From NCBI RefSeq assembly GCF_011516645.4, contig NZ_CP088285.1:3490501-3554500 (forward strand): DNA of 64,000 nt, written 5' to 3'. The notes below the pieces were generated by a model. It worked only from the letters and a program-made list of their open reading frames with translations. It was not told the DNA's origin and ran no database searches. This stretch comes from Bradyrhizobium septentrionale (GTDB taxonomy: Bacteria; Pseudomonadota; Alphaproteobacteria; Rhizobiales; Xanthobacteraceae). The position numbers were made by a program, and so were the translations under genes. This document shows positions 51,259 through 59,034 of this stretch, piece after piece. How positions within the stretch are numbered: position 1 is the first letter of the stretch; each line of letters starts with the position of its first letter.

Positions 51259-51372
51259 ATGTTCGTCGCCATTCGAGTCATGATCCTGATCGCCAGTGCA
51301 TACGCCGGCTCGGCCGTCGCAGAGATGCAGTTTGCGCCGTTGCCGAGCCCAGCGGTTTCGTCCGCGCCGTAG
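51259..51372 (+). CDS. very small exported peptide
   Basis: 37 residues with GAGGAG 6 nt before ATG 51259. Reads MFVAIRVMILIASAYAGSAVA followed by EMQFAPLPSPAVSSAP: a signal-peptide-like hydrophobic stretch with an AVA cleavage site and a 16-residue Pro/Ser tail. The strong ribosome site and the plausible cleavage site support it; length alone would not. Function unknown. Confidence 0.5.
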   Translation: MFVAIRVMILIASAYAGSAVAEMQFAPLPSPAVSSAP

Positions 51373-51396
51373 AACCGGCAGGCACTCCCGGCGCGG

Positions 51397-52017
51397 TTAC
51401 GCCGGATTGGGTGCGGCGGCCCCGATTGCGCGGGCCGCGTTCTCCGTCATCCGGGTCGCCGTCAGTCGCAGGAAATACAGCGACAGTCCTGGATTGCGCT
51501 CGCACAGCTTCTTCAGCGCAGCGTCGCTGATCCACAGCAGATCCACGTCCGTTGCCGCCACGGCAGTTTGCGTGCGACGCCGTTCGAGTGAAAACAGTCC
51601 GATCTCTCCGAACAGTTCGCCTGCCGATACCCCGCGATCGATCTCCGGAAACCTGACCTGCCCCGATACGACCATATAGAGAAGGTCGGCATCGTCGCCT
51701 TTCCTGAAGATGGTTTCTCCCGCCTTGATGTGCTTTGCGTGCATGAACGGCTGCAGCCAGTTCGGAGAAAGATCGGTCGCCGCGGCAAGCTTGGCCTTGC
51801 GGAGCAGCCGAACCATCTGGAACAGCAGCAGCACGTTCAGCGGCAGCAGAATGATGTGCAGGATGAGCACCGGATAGATCCGGTCGCCCAATCCATAGCT
51901 GATGAACGCCAGATTGCTGAATATCGCGACGGTGCGCAGGCTCAACATGGTGCTCATGCAGAACGTCAGCAGTACAAGCGCCGACGCGAGGTAACCCAAG
52001 CCATCGATCAAGGTCAT
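51397..52017 (-). CDS. membrane protein with cyclic nucleotide-binding domain
   Basis: 206 residues from ATG 52017 (AGGTGG upstream; a longer frame begins at 52092). Three predicted TM helices (DGLGYLASALVLLTFCMST, TVAIFSNLAFISYGLG, YPVLILHIILLPLNVLLLF) precede a Crp-type domain: IKAGETIFRKGDDADLLYMVVSGQVRF and the phosphate cassette-like VSAGELFGEIGLFSLERRRTQTAVAATD. No DNA-binding or channel part. Likely a membrane sensor of cAMP or cGMP with an unknown output. Confidence 0.85.
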   Translation of the reverse strand: MTLIDGLGYLASALVLLTFCMSTMLSLRTVAIFSNLAFISYGLGDRIYPVLILHIILLPLNVLLLFQMVRLLRKAKLAAATDLSPNWLQPFMHAKHIKAGETIFRKGDDADLLYMVVSGQVRFPEIDRGVSAGELFGEIGLFSLERRRTQTAVAATDVDLLWISDAALKKLCERNPGLSLYFLRLTATRMTENAARAIGAAAPNPA

Positions 52018-52232
52018 GGCAGCACCCACCTGAAAATGAACTGCAAGAAAAGTGTTCTGAAAGCGACTTCCAACCTTTGCTAGAGCGCTCATTTTCTTGG
52101 GCGGAAATGAGGCCGGCCGCGCATTGGGCGAAACAGACCTCCGTGATGCGACCTCCGCTAGCGGTGCCGCTTTGCATTGGAACTTCGCAGCTTTCCGTGG
52201 CTTTACCGAAGGTTGCCACGTTGGGATGCGAG

Positions 52233-53216
52233 ATGTTCCGGCCCCTTGCCGTTGTGCTGCTGCTTGTGTCGACCGAGCCGGCGGCGGCCGCGGGTCTCGA
52301 CGCGGCCTCGATCAACGATGCGGCGCCGCCGTCGGTAAAATTGCCCGGCCCTCACCAGGTCAATGCCTCCGTTGCGAGGCTCGAAATCATGCTCGATCGC
52401 GCGCATTTCTCCCCCGGCGAGATCGACGGCAAGCTCGGCGAGAACGCGCGGAAGGCGATGATCGCCTTTGCCGGGGCGAATGGATTGTCGTTCGACAAGG
52501 CGGTGACGGCGGATCTCTGGAGCAAGCTCGCCGCCTCCAGCGACGGGGCGGCGATCGTCAACTACACGATAGCAGAGGCGGACGTGAAAGGGCCGTTCCT
52601 TGAGAAGCTGCCGCCGAAAATGGAAAGCATGAAGGATCTGCCGGCTCTGGGCTACCGCAGTCCACGCGAAGCGCTCGCCGAGAAATTCCACATGAGCGAG
52701 GAGTTGCTGCAGGCGCTCAATCCCGGACAGAAATTCGACAAGGCCGGCGATACGATCGCGGTTGCCAACGTCCTCGACGCGGGAAATCCGGCGCCGGTTG
52801 CACGCGTCGAGGTCGACAAGACCCGGCAGACGCTCAGCACGTTCGACGCTGCGGGGAAGCTGGTTGCATTCTATCCCGCAACGGTCGGCAGTGCGGAGAA
52901 GCCGACGCCGAGCGGGACGTTGAAGGTGACGGCGATCAACAAGAACCCGACCTATCGCTACAACCCCGACTACAAGTTCAAGGGCGTCAAGTCGAAGCGG
53001 CCTTTCACGATCAAGCCCGGTCCGAACAACCCGGTCGGCTCGATGTGGATCAACCTCTCGGCGGAAGGCTATGGCATTCACGGTACGCCCGATCCCGCAA
53101 AGGTCTCGAAGGCTGAGTCCCACGGCTGCGTCCGGCTGACCAACTGGGACGCGGGGCGCGTCGCGGCCGGCCTTGCGAAAGGCACGCCGGTGACGTTCGT
53201 GGAGAGCGCGCGATAA
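52233..53216 (+). CDS. L,D-transpeptidase (ErfK/YbiS/YcfS/YnhG family)
   Basis: 327 residues. Signal peptide FRPLAVVLLLVSTEPAAAA; a peptidoglycan-binding-like helical unit (SVARLEIMLDRAHFSPGEIDGKLGENARKA); a LysM-like segment (ALAEKFHMSEELLQALNP); then the YkuD catalytic domain with YGIHGTPDPAKV and the nucleophile Cys in SHGCVRLTN. It makes 3-3 cross-links or attaches proteins to peptidoglycan in the periplasm. ATG 52233 is chosen because it places the signal peptide at the start. Confidence 0.92.
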   Translation: MFRPLAVVLLLVSTEPAAAAGLDAASINDAAPPSVKLPGPHQVNASVARLEIMLDRAHFSPGEIDGKLGENARKAMIAFAGANGLSFDKAVTADLWSKLAASSDGAAIVNYTIAEADVKGPFLEKLPPKMESMKDLPALGYRSPREALAEKFHMSEELLQALNPGQKFDKAGDTIAVANVLDAGNPAPVARVEVDKTRQTLSTFDAAGKLVAFYPATVGSAEKPTPSGTLKVTAINKNPTYRYNPDYKFKGVKSKRPFTIKPGPNNPVGSMWINLSAEGYGIHGTPDPAKVSKAESHGCVRLTNWDAGRVAAGLAKGTPVTFVESAR

Positions 53217-53257
53217 TGCGATGAACGTTGGAGGTTGACCGAGACGCGCAACGAGAG

Positions 53258-53334
53258 GATGGGTCGAGCGAAGCGAAACCCATCAATTCCCTTCCGCGGC
53301 GCAAATGATGGGTTTCGCTGCGCTCTACCCATCC
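53258..53334. repeat. intergenic palindromic repeat, family F
   Basis: GATGGGTCGAGCGAAGCGAAACCCATC and GATGGGTTTCGCTGCGCTCTACCCATC pair across a 23-bp centre. It directly follows the L,D-transpeptidase stop. This GATGGGT...ACCCATC hairpin is another family widespread in the genus. Confidence 0.75.
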
Positions 53335-53439
53335 TAGAGTCGACGAGCTATCAATCCTCGATTTATTTGTTCGGCTTTTCAGAATTTAACTTGACGTTTG
53401 ACCCAACTCAGATGTTCAATACGCCCGTCTCACCCGATC

Positions 53440-53820
53440 GAGGGGCGCTTCGCGGTCGTCACGAACGCGGTGTGAGATGCGGTGGACGCGGAATGCGCGA
53501 CTGACGAGTGCGCATGAGGCGGACGGTGAAGTCGTGTGGTCCTGACGCCCTAGCGGCCGGTGTCTCGTCGCAACACGCGAAGGCGTGATGCGAGGGCGGT
53601 GACAAACAAGCCCAGTCTCGCCGGGGAGAGCACGAAGTAAGCCGTAACCCATCGCGCAGGGAAAGCCGGATTGCTCCGGTTACACCTGTGGTCCTACCCC
53701 CGAGCTTTCTACCCTTTGCTCGGGGCCCATGGGTGCGATCGGCACCCGGCTTTCCCTGCGCCCTCTGTTCAAGAGAGGGTGGAACGAAATGCAAGACTCG
53801 GACAAAACATGTCGCGAGAC
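53440..53820. ncRNA. candidate structured repeat or ncRNA with nested stems
   Basis: A perfect 16-bp inverted repeat, GCGCAGGGAAAGCCGG (53654-53669) with CCGGCTTTCCCTGCGC (53746-53761), encloses an inner perfect stem CCCCGAGC...GCTCGGGG and a CCCATGGG palindrome. The flanks are stop-rich on both strands. Similar sequence, GAGAGCACGAAGTAAGCCGTAA followed by the stem, recurs in many Bradyrhizobium genomes by my recollection, which argues for a mobile or structural element instead of a gene. Boundaries are approximate and the transcribed strand is unknown. Confidence 0.5.
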
Positions 53821-53845
53821 GGCGATGCCATGTCCCCACCCACAC

Positions 53846-53949
53846 TGTCATCGCCCGGCTTGACCGGGCGATCCAGTACGCCGCGGCCTCCCGGCTCAAG
53901 CATCAACGTCTCTGGAATACTGGATCACCCGCATGCGCGGGTGATGACA
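53846..53949. repeat. intergenic palindromic repeat, family G
   Basis: TGTCATCGCCCGGCTTGACCGGGCGATCCAGTA opens it and TACTGGATCACCCGC...GCGGGTGATGACA closes it, with small internal stems at each end. A shorter relative (TGTCATCACAC...GATGACA) lies at 54321-54351. Confidence 0.75.
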
Positions 53950-54134
53950 CTGAGAGCCTGGCTGTTTGACATTCGAATCGGATCGTCCCGTTTCCCCGCG
54001 CAAGGGCCTCGCCGTAGTGGCCGCAGCAGGCCGCATCACGACTGACGCATGCCAGCACACACCGGCCATGGCAGACGGTCGCGCGAATCAGCGGTGGCGA
54101 TCGTGTGCCTCAGGGTCGAGACGCGGCCGCGGCC
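53950..54134. other. intergenic stretch without identified feature
   Basis: About 185 bp after repeat G. Several open frames cross it but none has a ribosome site or recognisable protein. Nothing else seen. Confidence 0.3.
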
Positions 54135-54311
54135 CTACTGGTCCGTCTTCGGCGTCTTGCCTGCAATGTCGAGGCCGAGCCGGAGCGCGCGCTCATGGCG
54201 CTCTTCGGTCAGGAGCTTCAGTTCCCGTTCCAGCGACCGCACCACCTCCTCCTGCGTTTCCTTGGAGTGGCGGCGGGAGCCGCCTTGCGGATTGGCCGGT
54301 TGGGCAGTCAC
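54135..54311 (-). CDS. small hypothetical protein, helical and charged
   Basis: 58 residues from GTG 54311. A Pro/Gly/Ser-rich start (TAQPANPQGGSRRHS) leads into an amphipathic Glu/Arg-rich helix, KETQEEVVRSLERELKLLTE followed by ERHERALRLGLDIAGK. The codon pattern is GC-rich at third positions and the charged-helix composition is protein-like, so I believe it is real. GGGG lies 6 nt upstream. Function unknown; the coil could bind a partner protein. Confidence 0.6.
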   Translation of the reverse strand: MTAQPANPQGGSRRHSKETQEEVVRSLERELKLLTEERHERALRLGLDIAGKTPKTDQ

Positions 54312-54693
54312 GGGAGGCCCCTGTCATCACACTGTCATCGCCCTGATGACACGGCCGGAGTCGCCGCGACAATCAAAAAGAGTTCAGTGGCTGCACGTTT
54401 GGAATGTTTGTTGTGCGTCTGACTCAAATTTGGGCAGAAAATTCTCTTTGCCTTCGTCTCGAATGGAGCCGAAGCCGGTCGTGCCCGCGGTCTCATCAAT
54501 TGGGATGAGAGAGCCCGGTTCCGACGAAATCATTTCCGGATTGGCACGAAGGCGTCCTGAAACCGACAAGGTCTAACCTTAGTAGCGTTGTGAGGACGGA
54601 TGCCTGGTGAGACGCTGATGATCTCGGTCGTGAGATGCACGACCAGGGTCGTGAGACTGGTCAGCACTCCCAGGACGTGGGGATGATCTCGGA
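54312..54693. other. AT-richer intergenic region
   Basis: About 380 bp, noticeably lower in GC from 54360 to 54600. It contains a short TGTCATC hairpin (54321-54351). A 61-codon minus-strand frame (54384-54569) has no ribosome site or recognisable product. I see no convincing promoter or gene otherwise. Confidence 0.35.
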
Positions 54694-54822
54694 ATGAAGA
54701 AGCTGAATGCTGTGCCATATGTCTGGGCGGCCGCGCTGATCGCGGTCGCGGTCTGGGGCGTGAGCGGCACCCCGCAGATGGCGCACACCTCTGCCAGCAC
54801 GCATTTGGCGCGGGCGCGATAG
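54694..54822 (+). CDS. very small membrane protein
   Basis: 42 residues, MKKLNAVPYVWAAALIAVAVWGVSG then a short polar tail ending HLARAR. One TM helix; GGGGAT lies 9 nt before ATG 54694 and GGA immediately before it. The Lys-Lys start, single helix and position just before a GntR gene in convergent orientation make it plausible but not certain. Function unknown. Confidence 0.4.
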   Translation: MKKLNAVPYVWAAALIAVAVWGVSGTPQMAHTSASTHLARAR

Positions 54823-54833
54823 GGCGTTTCCCC

Positions 54834-55589
54834 CTAAAGCTTCGGCCGCAGCGAGCGCTGCATGTCCATCGTGTAGGTGTAGCGCCCCTCGGGGTGTGTG
54901 GTGATGGTGACTTCGAACAGTTCCTCGCGCAGGCCGTAGTAGCGGCGTACCACAGTGAGTGCCGGCGAGCCGGTCTTGACGCCGAGCGCCTTGGCAATCG
55001 GCGCCGGCATGCCCCGGACGAAGATTTCCATCTGGGCGCGCTCGGTGACCTGGCCGTACATCTTGGCGATCTGCTCGTGCACCGGGGTGCGGCCATGGTC
55101 GCTGCGGGTCACGACATCGGCGAACCGGCGCAGCACGTAGATCTCGGTCCAGCCGAGCGGCGCGGCGAACTGGTCCGAGCGGCGCACCGCCTCGATCAGG
55201 AACCAGCTCCTGCCGGGCTCGCATTTCAGGAGCCCGGCCAGCTTGCGGTCGGCGACGATATCGCTGCTAGCCACGACGTCGCGGTAGGTCTCGTTGGAAT
55301 AACGCAGCCATTCGCCGAGCGACTTGACGCTGTGGGTGAACAAGACCGGCGGCTCGGACGCGATCACCACCGAGCCGAGGCCGGCGCGGCGCACGATCAG
55401 GCCCTGCTCGATCAGGATGCGCAGTGCCTCGCGCACGGTCTGGCGGCTCGCGCTGAAGCTTGCCATCAGTTCGGTCTCGGTCGGCAGCAGATTGCCGACC
55501 GCGTAGGTGCCGAGACGGATGTCCCTCTGCAGTCCGGTGGCGATGTCGCGATAGCGGGACGATCTCGCCCTGTCCGGTTGTTCAGACAT
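54834..55589 (-). CDS. GntR family transcriptional regulator (HutC/UTRA type)
   Basis: 251 residues. GntR winged helix at about 10-80 (YRDIATGLQRDIRLGTYAVGNLLPTETELMASFSASRQTVREALRIL, wing GLGSVV), then a UTRA effector domain (GRSWFLIEAVRR, PLGWTEIYVLRR, AQMEIFVRGMPAPIAKALGV, VVRRYYG). It is the last gene of a minus-strand operon with a binding protein and two dehydrogenases, and probably controls it and the divergent operon through the paired TTAT-N4-AYAA sites at 58471 and 58536. Confidence 0.92.
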   Translation of the reverse strand: MSEQPDRARSSRYRDIATGLQRDIRLGTYAVGNLLPTETELMASFSASRQTVREALRILIEQGLIVRRAGLGSVVIASEPPVLFTHSVKSLGEWLRYSNETYRDVVASSDIVADRKLAGLLKCEPGRSWFLIEAVRRSDQFAAPLGWTEIYVLRRFADVVTRSDHGRTPVHEQIAKMYGQVTERAQMEIFVRGMPAPIAKALGVKTGSPALTVVRRYYGLREELFEVTITTHPEGRYTYTMDMQRSLRPKL

Positions 55590-55595
55590 GGTGGG

Positions 55596-56576
55596 TCACT
55601 GGCATGCCATATGGCAGGCGATCGGATGACCTGACTGCATCGACTGCAGGGCGGCCTCGAATGCAGTGAGCGTTGCCAGCACATCTGCCTCCGGCACCGG
55701 GAACGGCTGCTTGCCCTCGACCGCGTCGGCAAAGGCTGTGAGTTCCGCGGCGAGCGTGTCGACCGCCGGATAGCGTGTGGTCGCGGGCGCCTCGCCGGAT
55801 TTCCGCAGCACCATCGTCACCTCGTCGAGCACTTCGGCAGATCCCTTCGTTCCGAACACATGCACGCGCCAATAGAACGGTGTTGCGCGGATTGTCGCAA
55901 GGGTTGCGCTCACGCCATTCACAAATTCAATCGCCAAGGTTGCAGTGTCGAGCGGCGGCGGCCCGGCCTCGCGCGCACTCAACCGGGCATAGACCTGGCG
56001 CACCGGGCCGAGCAGGCTGACGAAGCCGTCGAGCACATGCAGCCCTGCGCCGGTCAGCCCGCCGCCCGGCGACTCCTGGGGCGACAGCCGCCAGCCCTGC
56101 GTGACGGTCTGCGAGTTCTCGTTGCTGTTGTGGCCCTCGATATGCAGGATCGTGCCGAGCTCGCCGCCGGCTGTGACCGCGCGCAGCGCCCGCATCGAGG
56201 GCCAGAACCGGCGATTATGCCCGACCGCGAGCAGCACGCCGGCCTTGCGGCAGGCCGCGAACATCTCGGCGGCATCGTCGCGGCGCAGCGCCAGCGGCTT
56301 CTCGCAAAACACCTGCTTGCCGGCCGCGGCGGCCGCAATCACCTGCGCCTTGTGCAGCGAATGCGGCGTCGCCAGCAGCACGGCATCGATCTCGGGCGCG
56401 GCGAGCACGTCCTCCAGGCTTGTCGCGGGGAACAAGCCATGAGCCGCGCAAAAATCGGCGGCACCGGAGCTGTCGGGTTCCACCGCGCTTGTGATCCTGA
56501 GCCGCGGCTCGTTCTGCGCGGCCTCGACCAGCGCGCGGCCCCAGCGGCCGAGGCCCACGATCGCACAATTGATCAT
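55596..56576 (-). CDS. Gfo/Idh/MocA family oxidoreductase
   Basis: 326 residues. N-terminal NAD(P) motif AIVGLGRWGRALVEAA, the EKP signature FCEKPLALRRDDAAEM and a C-terminal beta-sheet domain (GLHVLDGFVSLLGPV). Oxidises a hydroxyl of a sugar, cyclitol or related ring. Overlaps the preceding dehydrogenase by ATGA and lies 6 bp before the GntR gene. Which compound is oxidised depends on the cluster, see the lyase at 59035. Confidence 0.9.
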   Translation of the reverse strand: MINCAIVGLGRWGRALVEAAQNEPRLRITSAVEPDSSGAADFCAAHGLFPATSLEDVLAAPEIDAVLLATPHSLHKAQVIAAAAAGKQVFCEKPLALRRDDAAEMFAACRKAGVLLAVGHNRRFWPSMRALRAVTAGGELGTILHIEGHNSNENSQTVTQGWRLSPQESPGGGLTGAGLHVLDGFVSLLGPVRQVYARLSAREAGPPPLDTATLAIEFVNGVSATLATIRATPFYWRVHVFGTKGSAEVLDEVTMVLRKSGEAPATTRYPAVDTLAAELTAFADAVEGKQPFPVPEADVLATLTAFEAALQSMQSGHPIACHMACQ

Positions 56577-57460
56577 GAATGTTCCTCATCCCGGCCGCGT
56601 CCGGCACGGATCGCCTCGATCACCGCGGCGCTGTCGCTGTCCGGGCCTTCGAGCGCGATCGCTGCGCGCAGCAACTCGGCCTGCGCCGAGGTTAGCGGCA
56701 AGGGCAGGCCGTGCCGGCGGGCCTCCTGCAGGATCAGCTCGGCATCCTTCAGGGTCTGCGCGATATGCGATTGCGGCGAGTAATCGCGCGCCAGCATCTT
56801 CCGTCCCTTGCTGTCCATGACCCTGGAATATGCCGCCGATTGGCGCGCGGTCGCAAGGAACGTGGTGCCGTCGAGGCCGAGGCTCTCGGCAAAGGCGATG
56901 CCCTCGGCCAGCGCGGCGCGGTTGTTCTGCAGGATCAGGTTGATGGCGAGCTTGGTGCGGCTCGCATTGCCGATCGCACCAACATTGATCCGTTGCGGGT
57001 AGAGAATGTCGAGCGTCGCTGCGGCGGCGTCGATGACGTCGGGATCGCCGCCGACCAGCGCGGTTGCGGCGCCGGCGCGGACCTCGGCGCTGGTGCCCGA
57101 GATCGGCGCTTCGATGAAGGCAAGGCGCGAGCGCGAGGCGAATTCGGCGATCACAGCGATCTCGCCCGGCGCGCAGGTGGTGGTGCAGATCACGAGCGGC
57201 GGCACGGTTGCGTTCGCCAGGTCCGGCAGCAATCCCTTGACCTGGGCCGCGTCATACACCGCGATGACGATGGTCCGGCAGCGCGCCGCCACATCGGCGG
57301 CGAAGGCCGCGAACTCGGCGCCGCTGGCCCTCAAGCCGTCGTTCTTCGCGGCATCGATGTCGAAGCCGATTACGCGTACGCCGGCCTCGATCAGCCGCGC
57401 GGAGAGGGCCGATCCCATCAGCCCCAGGCCAATCATGCCGACGGGTGTCTCGCGAGCCAT
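56573..57460 (-). CDS. NAD(P)-dependent oxidoreductase (3-hydroxyisobutyrate dehydrogenase family)
   Basis: 295 residues. MIGLGLMGSALSARLIEAG at the N-terminus, the substrate loop EAPISGTSAEVRAGAATALVGGD and the catalytic Lys in NASRTKLAINLIL. Beta-hydroxyacid dehydrogenase class (tartronate semialdehyde or hydroxyisobutyrate type). 19 bp separate it from the binding-protein gene and it overlaps the next, so it is mid-operon. Confidence 0.9.
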   Translation of the reverse strand: MARETPVGMIGLGLMGSALSARLIEAGVRVIGFDIDAAKNDGLRASGAEFAAFAADVAARCRTIVIAVYDAAQVKGLLPDLANATVPPLVICTTTCAPGEIAVIAEFASRSRLAFIEAPISGTSAEVRAGAATALVGGDPDVIDAAAATLDILYPQRINVGAIGNASRTKLAINLILQNNRAALAEGIAFAESLGLDGTTFLATARQSAAYSRVMDSKGRKMLARDYSPQSHIAQTLKDAELILQEARRHGLPLPLTSAQAELLRAAIALEGPDSDSAAVIEAIRAGRGRDEEHS

Positions 57461-57479
57461 GATGCGACGGAGCTCTCGT

Positions 57480-58439
57480 CTATTGCGGTTGGATGCCGGC
57501 CGCCTTGACCTCCGCCGACCAGCGCACGACCTCGCTCCTGACGAAGGCGCCGAACTCGGGGGGCGCCAGCGGCGCCACGATCACGCCGACATCGGCGAGC
57601 TTCTTCTTGGTCTCCGGCATTGCGAGGTACCTGGCGCATTCGGCGTAGATCCTGTTGACCACCGGCTCCGGCGTGCCGGCCGGCGCGAACAGCCCGTACC
57701 AGATCGTGGCCTCGAAGCCGGGCATCGCTTCCGACAGCGCGGGCAGGCCGGGTGTGAGCTCGTTGCGGGTCGCCGATGTCACGCCGATACCGCGCAAGGT
57801 GCCGCCCTGCATCTGCGGGATCGCGACCGAGAAATCGCCGAAAGTCAGGTCGATCACCCCGGCCATCACGTCGGTCATCGCCTGCGGCACGCCGCGATAG
57901 GAGGCGGCGATCAGCGACAGGCCGCCGCGCGATTGCAGCTGCGCGATCGAGATCTGCGACGCGCCGGAGCCGTAACCCGCGGTCAGATTGGGGGTCGCCT
58001 TGGCGTAAGCGAGGAACTGCGGCAGGTCCTTGGCCGCAAGCTTCGGATTGACCAGCAGCACCATCGCCGTCGTGGTGGTGCGGATGACCGGCGCAAAATC
58101 CTTCACCGGATCATAGGGCAGGCTCTTGAGCGTCGCGACGTTGCTGGCATGCGTCGTGTTGGTGCCCATCAGCAGCGTGTAGCCGTCGGGCGCGCTGCGG
58201 GCGACTTCCTGGGCGCCGATGCTGCCGAGCGCGCCGGCGCGGTTCTCGATCAGCACGGTCTGGCCGAAGGCGTCCTGCAGATGCTGGCCGACCAGCCGCG
58301 CGACATTGTCGGGGCCGGCGCCGGCCGGGAACGGCACGATGATCTTGAGCGGCCGTTGCGGGAAGCCGTCCACCGCGAGCGCCGGCAGGACCGGAAGTGC
58401 CGAGAGCAGGACGGCAAGCAGCCCCAGCCGTAACTTCAT
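57480..58439 (-). CDS. tripartite tricarboxylate transporter substrate-binding protein (Bug family)
   Basis: 319 residues. Signal peptide ends ALPVLPALA; then FPQRPLKIIVPFPAGAGPDNVARLVGQHL and ENRAGALGSIGAQEVARS, hallmarks of Bug/TctC proteins that bind carboxylates. The membrane partners TctA and TctB are not encoded nearby, so this is an orphan binding protein like many in this group. First gene of the minus-strand operon, with a paired operator in front. Confidence 0.92.
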   Translation of the reverse strand: MKLRLGLLAVLLSALPVLPALAVDGFPQRPLKIIVPFPAGAGPDNVARLVGQHLQDAFGQTVLIENRAGALGSIGAQEVARSAPDGYTLLMGTNTTHASNVATLKSLPYDPVKDFAPVIRTTTTAMVLLVNPKLAAKDLPQFLAYAKATPNLTAGYGSGASQISIAQLQSRGGLSLIAASYRGVPQAMTDVMAGVIDLTFGDFSVAIPQMQGGTLRGIGVTSATRNELTPGLPALSEAMPGFEATIWYGLFAPAGTPEPVVNRIYAECARYLAMPETKKKLADVGVIVAPLAPPEFGAFVRSEVVRWSAEVKAAGIQPQ

Positions 58440-58470
58440 TCCGGTCCCTCCCGTGTCTGCTTTGACAAAT

Positions 58471-58547
58471 TTATACGGACAAATACGTCAGAAATGCAAG
58501 CGGCGGGCCTATCGCAATATTGAGGTGCGCCATAATTATCCGTATAA
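58471..58547. promoter_or_regulatory. paired GntR-type operator in the divergent promoter region
   Basis: TTATACGGACAA (58471-58482) and TTATCCGTATAA (58536-58547) are near-inverted copies of one TTAT-N4-AYAA palindrome, 65 bp apart, each close to one of the two divergent starts (58439 and 58573). Extended, both match ATTTATACGGAYAA. The only local regulator is the UTRA GntR protein of the same cluster, which makes these its likely sites; looping between them is possible. Confidence 0.65.
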
Positions 58548-58572
58548 ATAGCCCATACAGGGGAGCCAGACG

Positions 58573-58962
58573 ATGGTCGACATCAGCGATCTCCATGCGC
58601 GCGGGCTGCGGCGGCGTCAGAAGATGTTCGGCGAGGACGATGTCGCCGAGCGGATGGCGGCCGCGGGCGATTTCGGCACGCCGCTGCAAAACATCATCAA
58701 TGCTTATGTCTATGGCGACGTCTGGGAGCGGAGCGGCCTGTCCGACCAGATCCGCAGCCTCGTGATGCTCGGCATCACCGCGGCGAGCAGCAAACCGGCC
58801 GAATTCCGCGTTCATGCCAAGGGCGCGCTGGCCAACGGCTGCACCGCCGCACAGGTGCAGGACGTGCTGCTGCTGGTCGCGATGTATTGCGGCATTCCGG
58901 CTGCGATCGAGACCAGCAAGATCGCAGCCGAGGTGTTCGGCGAGGCGCCCCCCGAGGGGTAG
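58573..58962 (+). CDS. carboxymuconolactone decarboxylase family protein
   Basis: 129 residues of the CMD fold: QNIINAYVYGDVWERSGLSDQIRSLVML, then EFRVHAKGALANGCTAAQVQDVLLLVAMYCG. There is no CxxC, so it is not an AhpD-type thiol peroxidase; it groups with 4-carboxymuconolactone decarboxylase-like enzymes. It is followed 72 bp downstream by a fumarase/CMLE-superfamily lyase, the same two functions that act consecutively in protocatechuate degradation, suggesting a parallel ring-derived acid pathway. Confidence 0.9.
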   Translation: MVDISDLHARGLRRRQKMFGEDDVAERMAAAGDFGTPLQNIINAYVYGDVWERSGLSDQIRSLVMLGITAASSKPAEFRVHAKGALANGCTAAQVQDVLLLVAMYCGIPAAIETSKIAAEVFGEAPPEG

Positions 58963-59034
58963 GGCGCAGGCCTGCGCCGTGATAGGGACGTTGCCGACTG
59001 CGATCGGCAACAGGATGCGCCCAAGGATCTGCCC

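Noticed and set aside
53654..53761. CRISPR-like repeats or an att site
   Set aside because: There is one inverted pair only, no direct repeats with spacers, and no integrase nearby.
53459..53899. 146-codon minus-strand ORF across the structured repeat region
   Set aside because: It reads through the nested stems and repeat G, has an Arg/Ser/His-rich unfoldable composition and no start signal; repeats of this kind often produce phantom ORFs.
53671..54045. 124- and 93-codon plus-strand ORFs over the same region
   Set aside because: They overlap the long inverted repeat and each other, with no ribosome site and no recognisable protein.
54384..54569. 61-codon minus-strand ORF in the AT-rich stretch
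   Set aside because: Composition is not clearly noise, but it has no ribosome site, no domain and no neighbouring operon; kept only as a remark.
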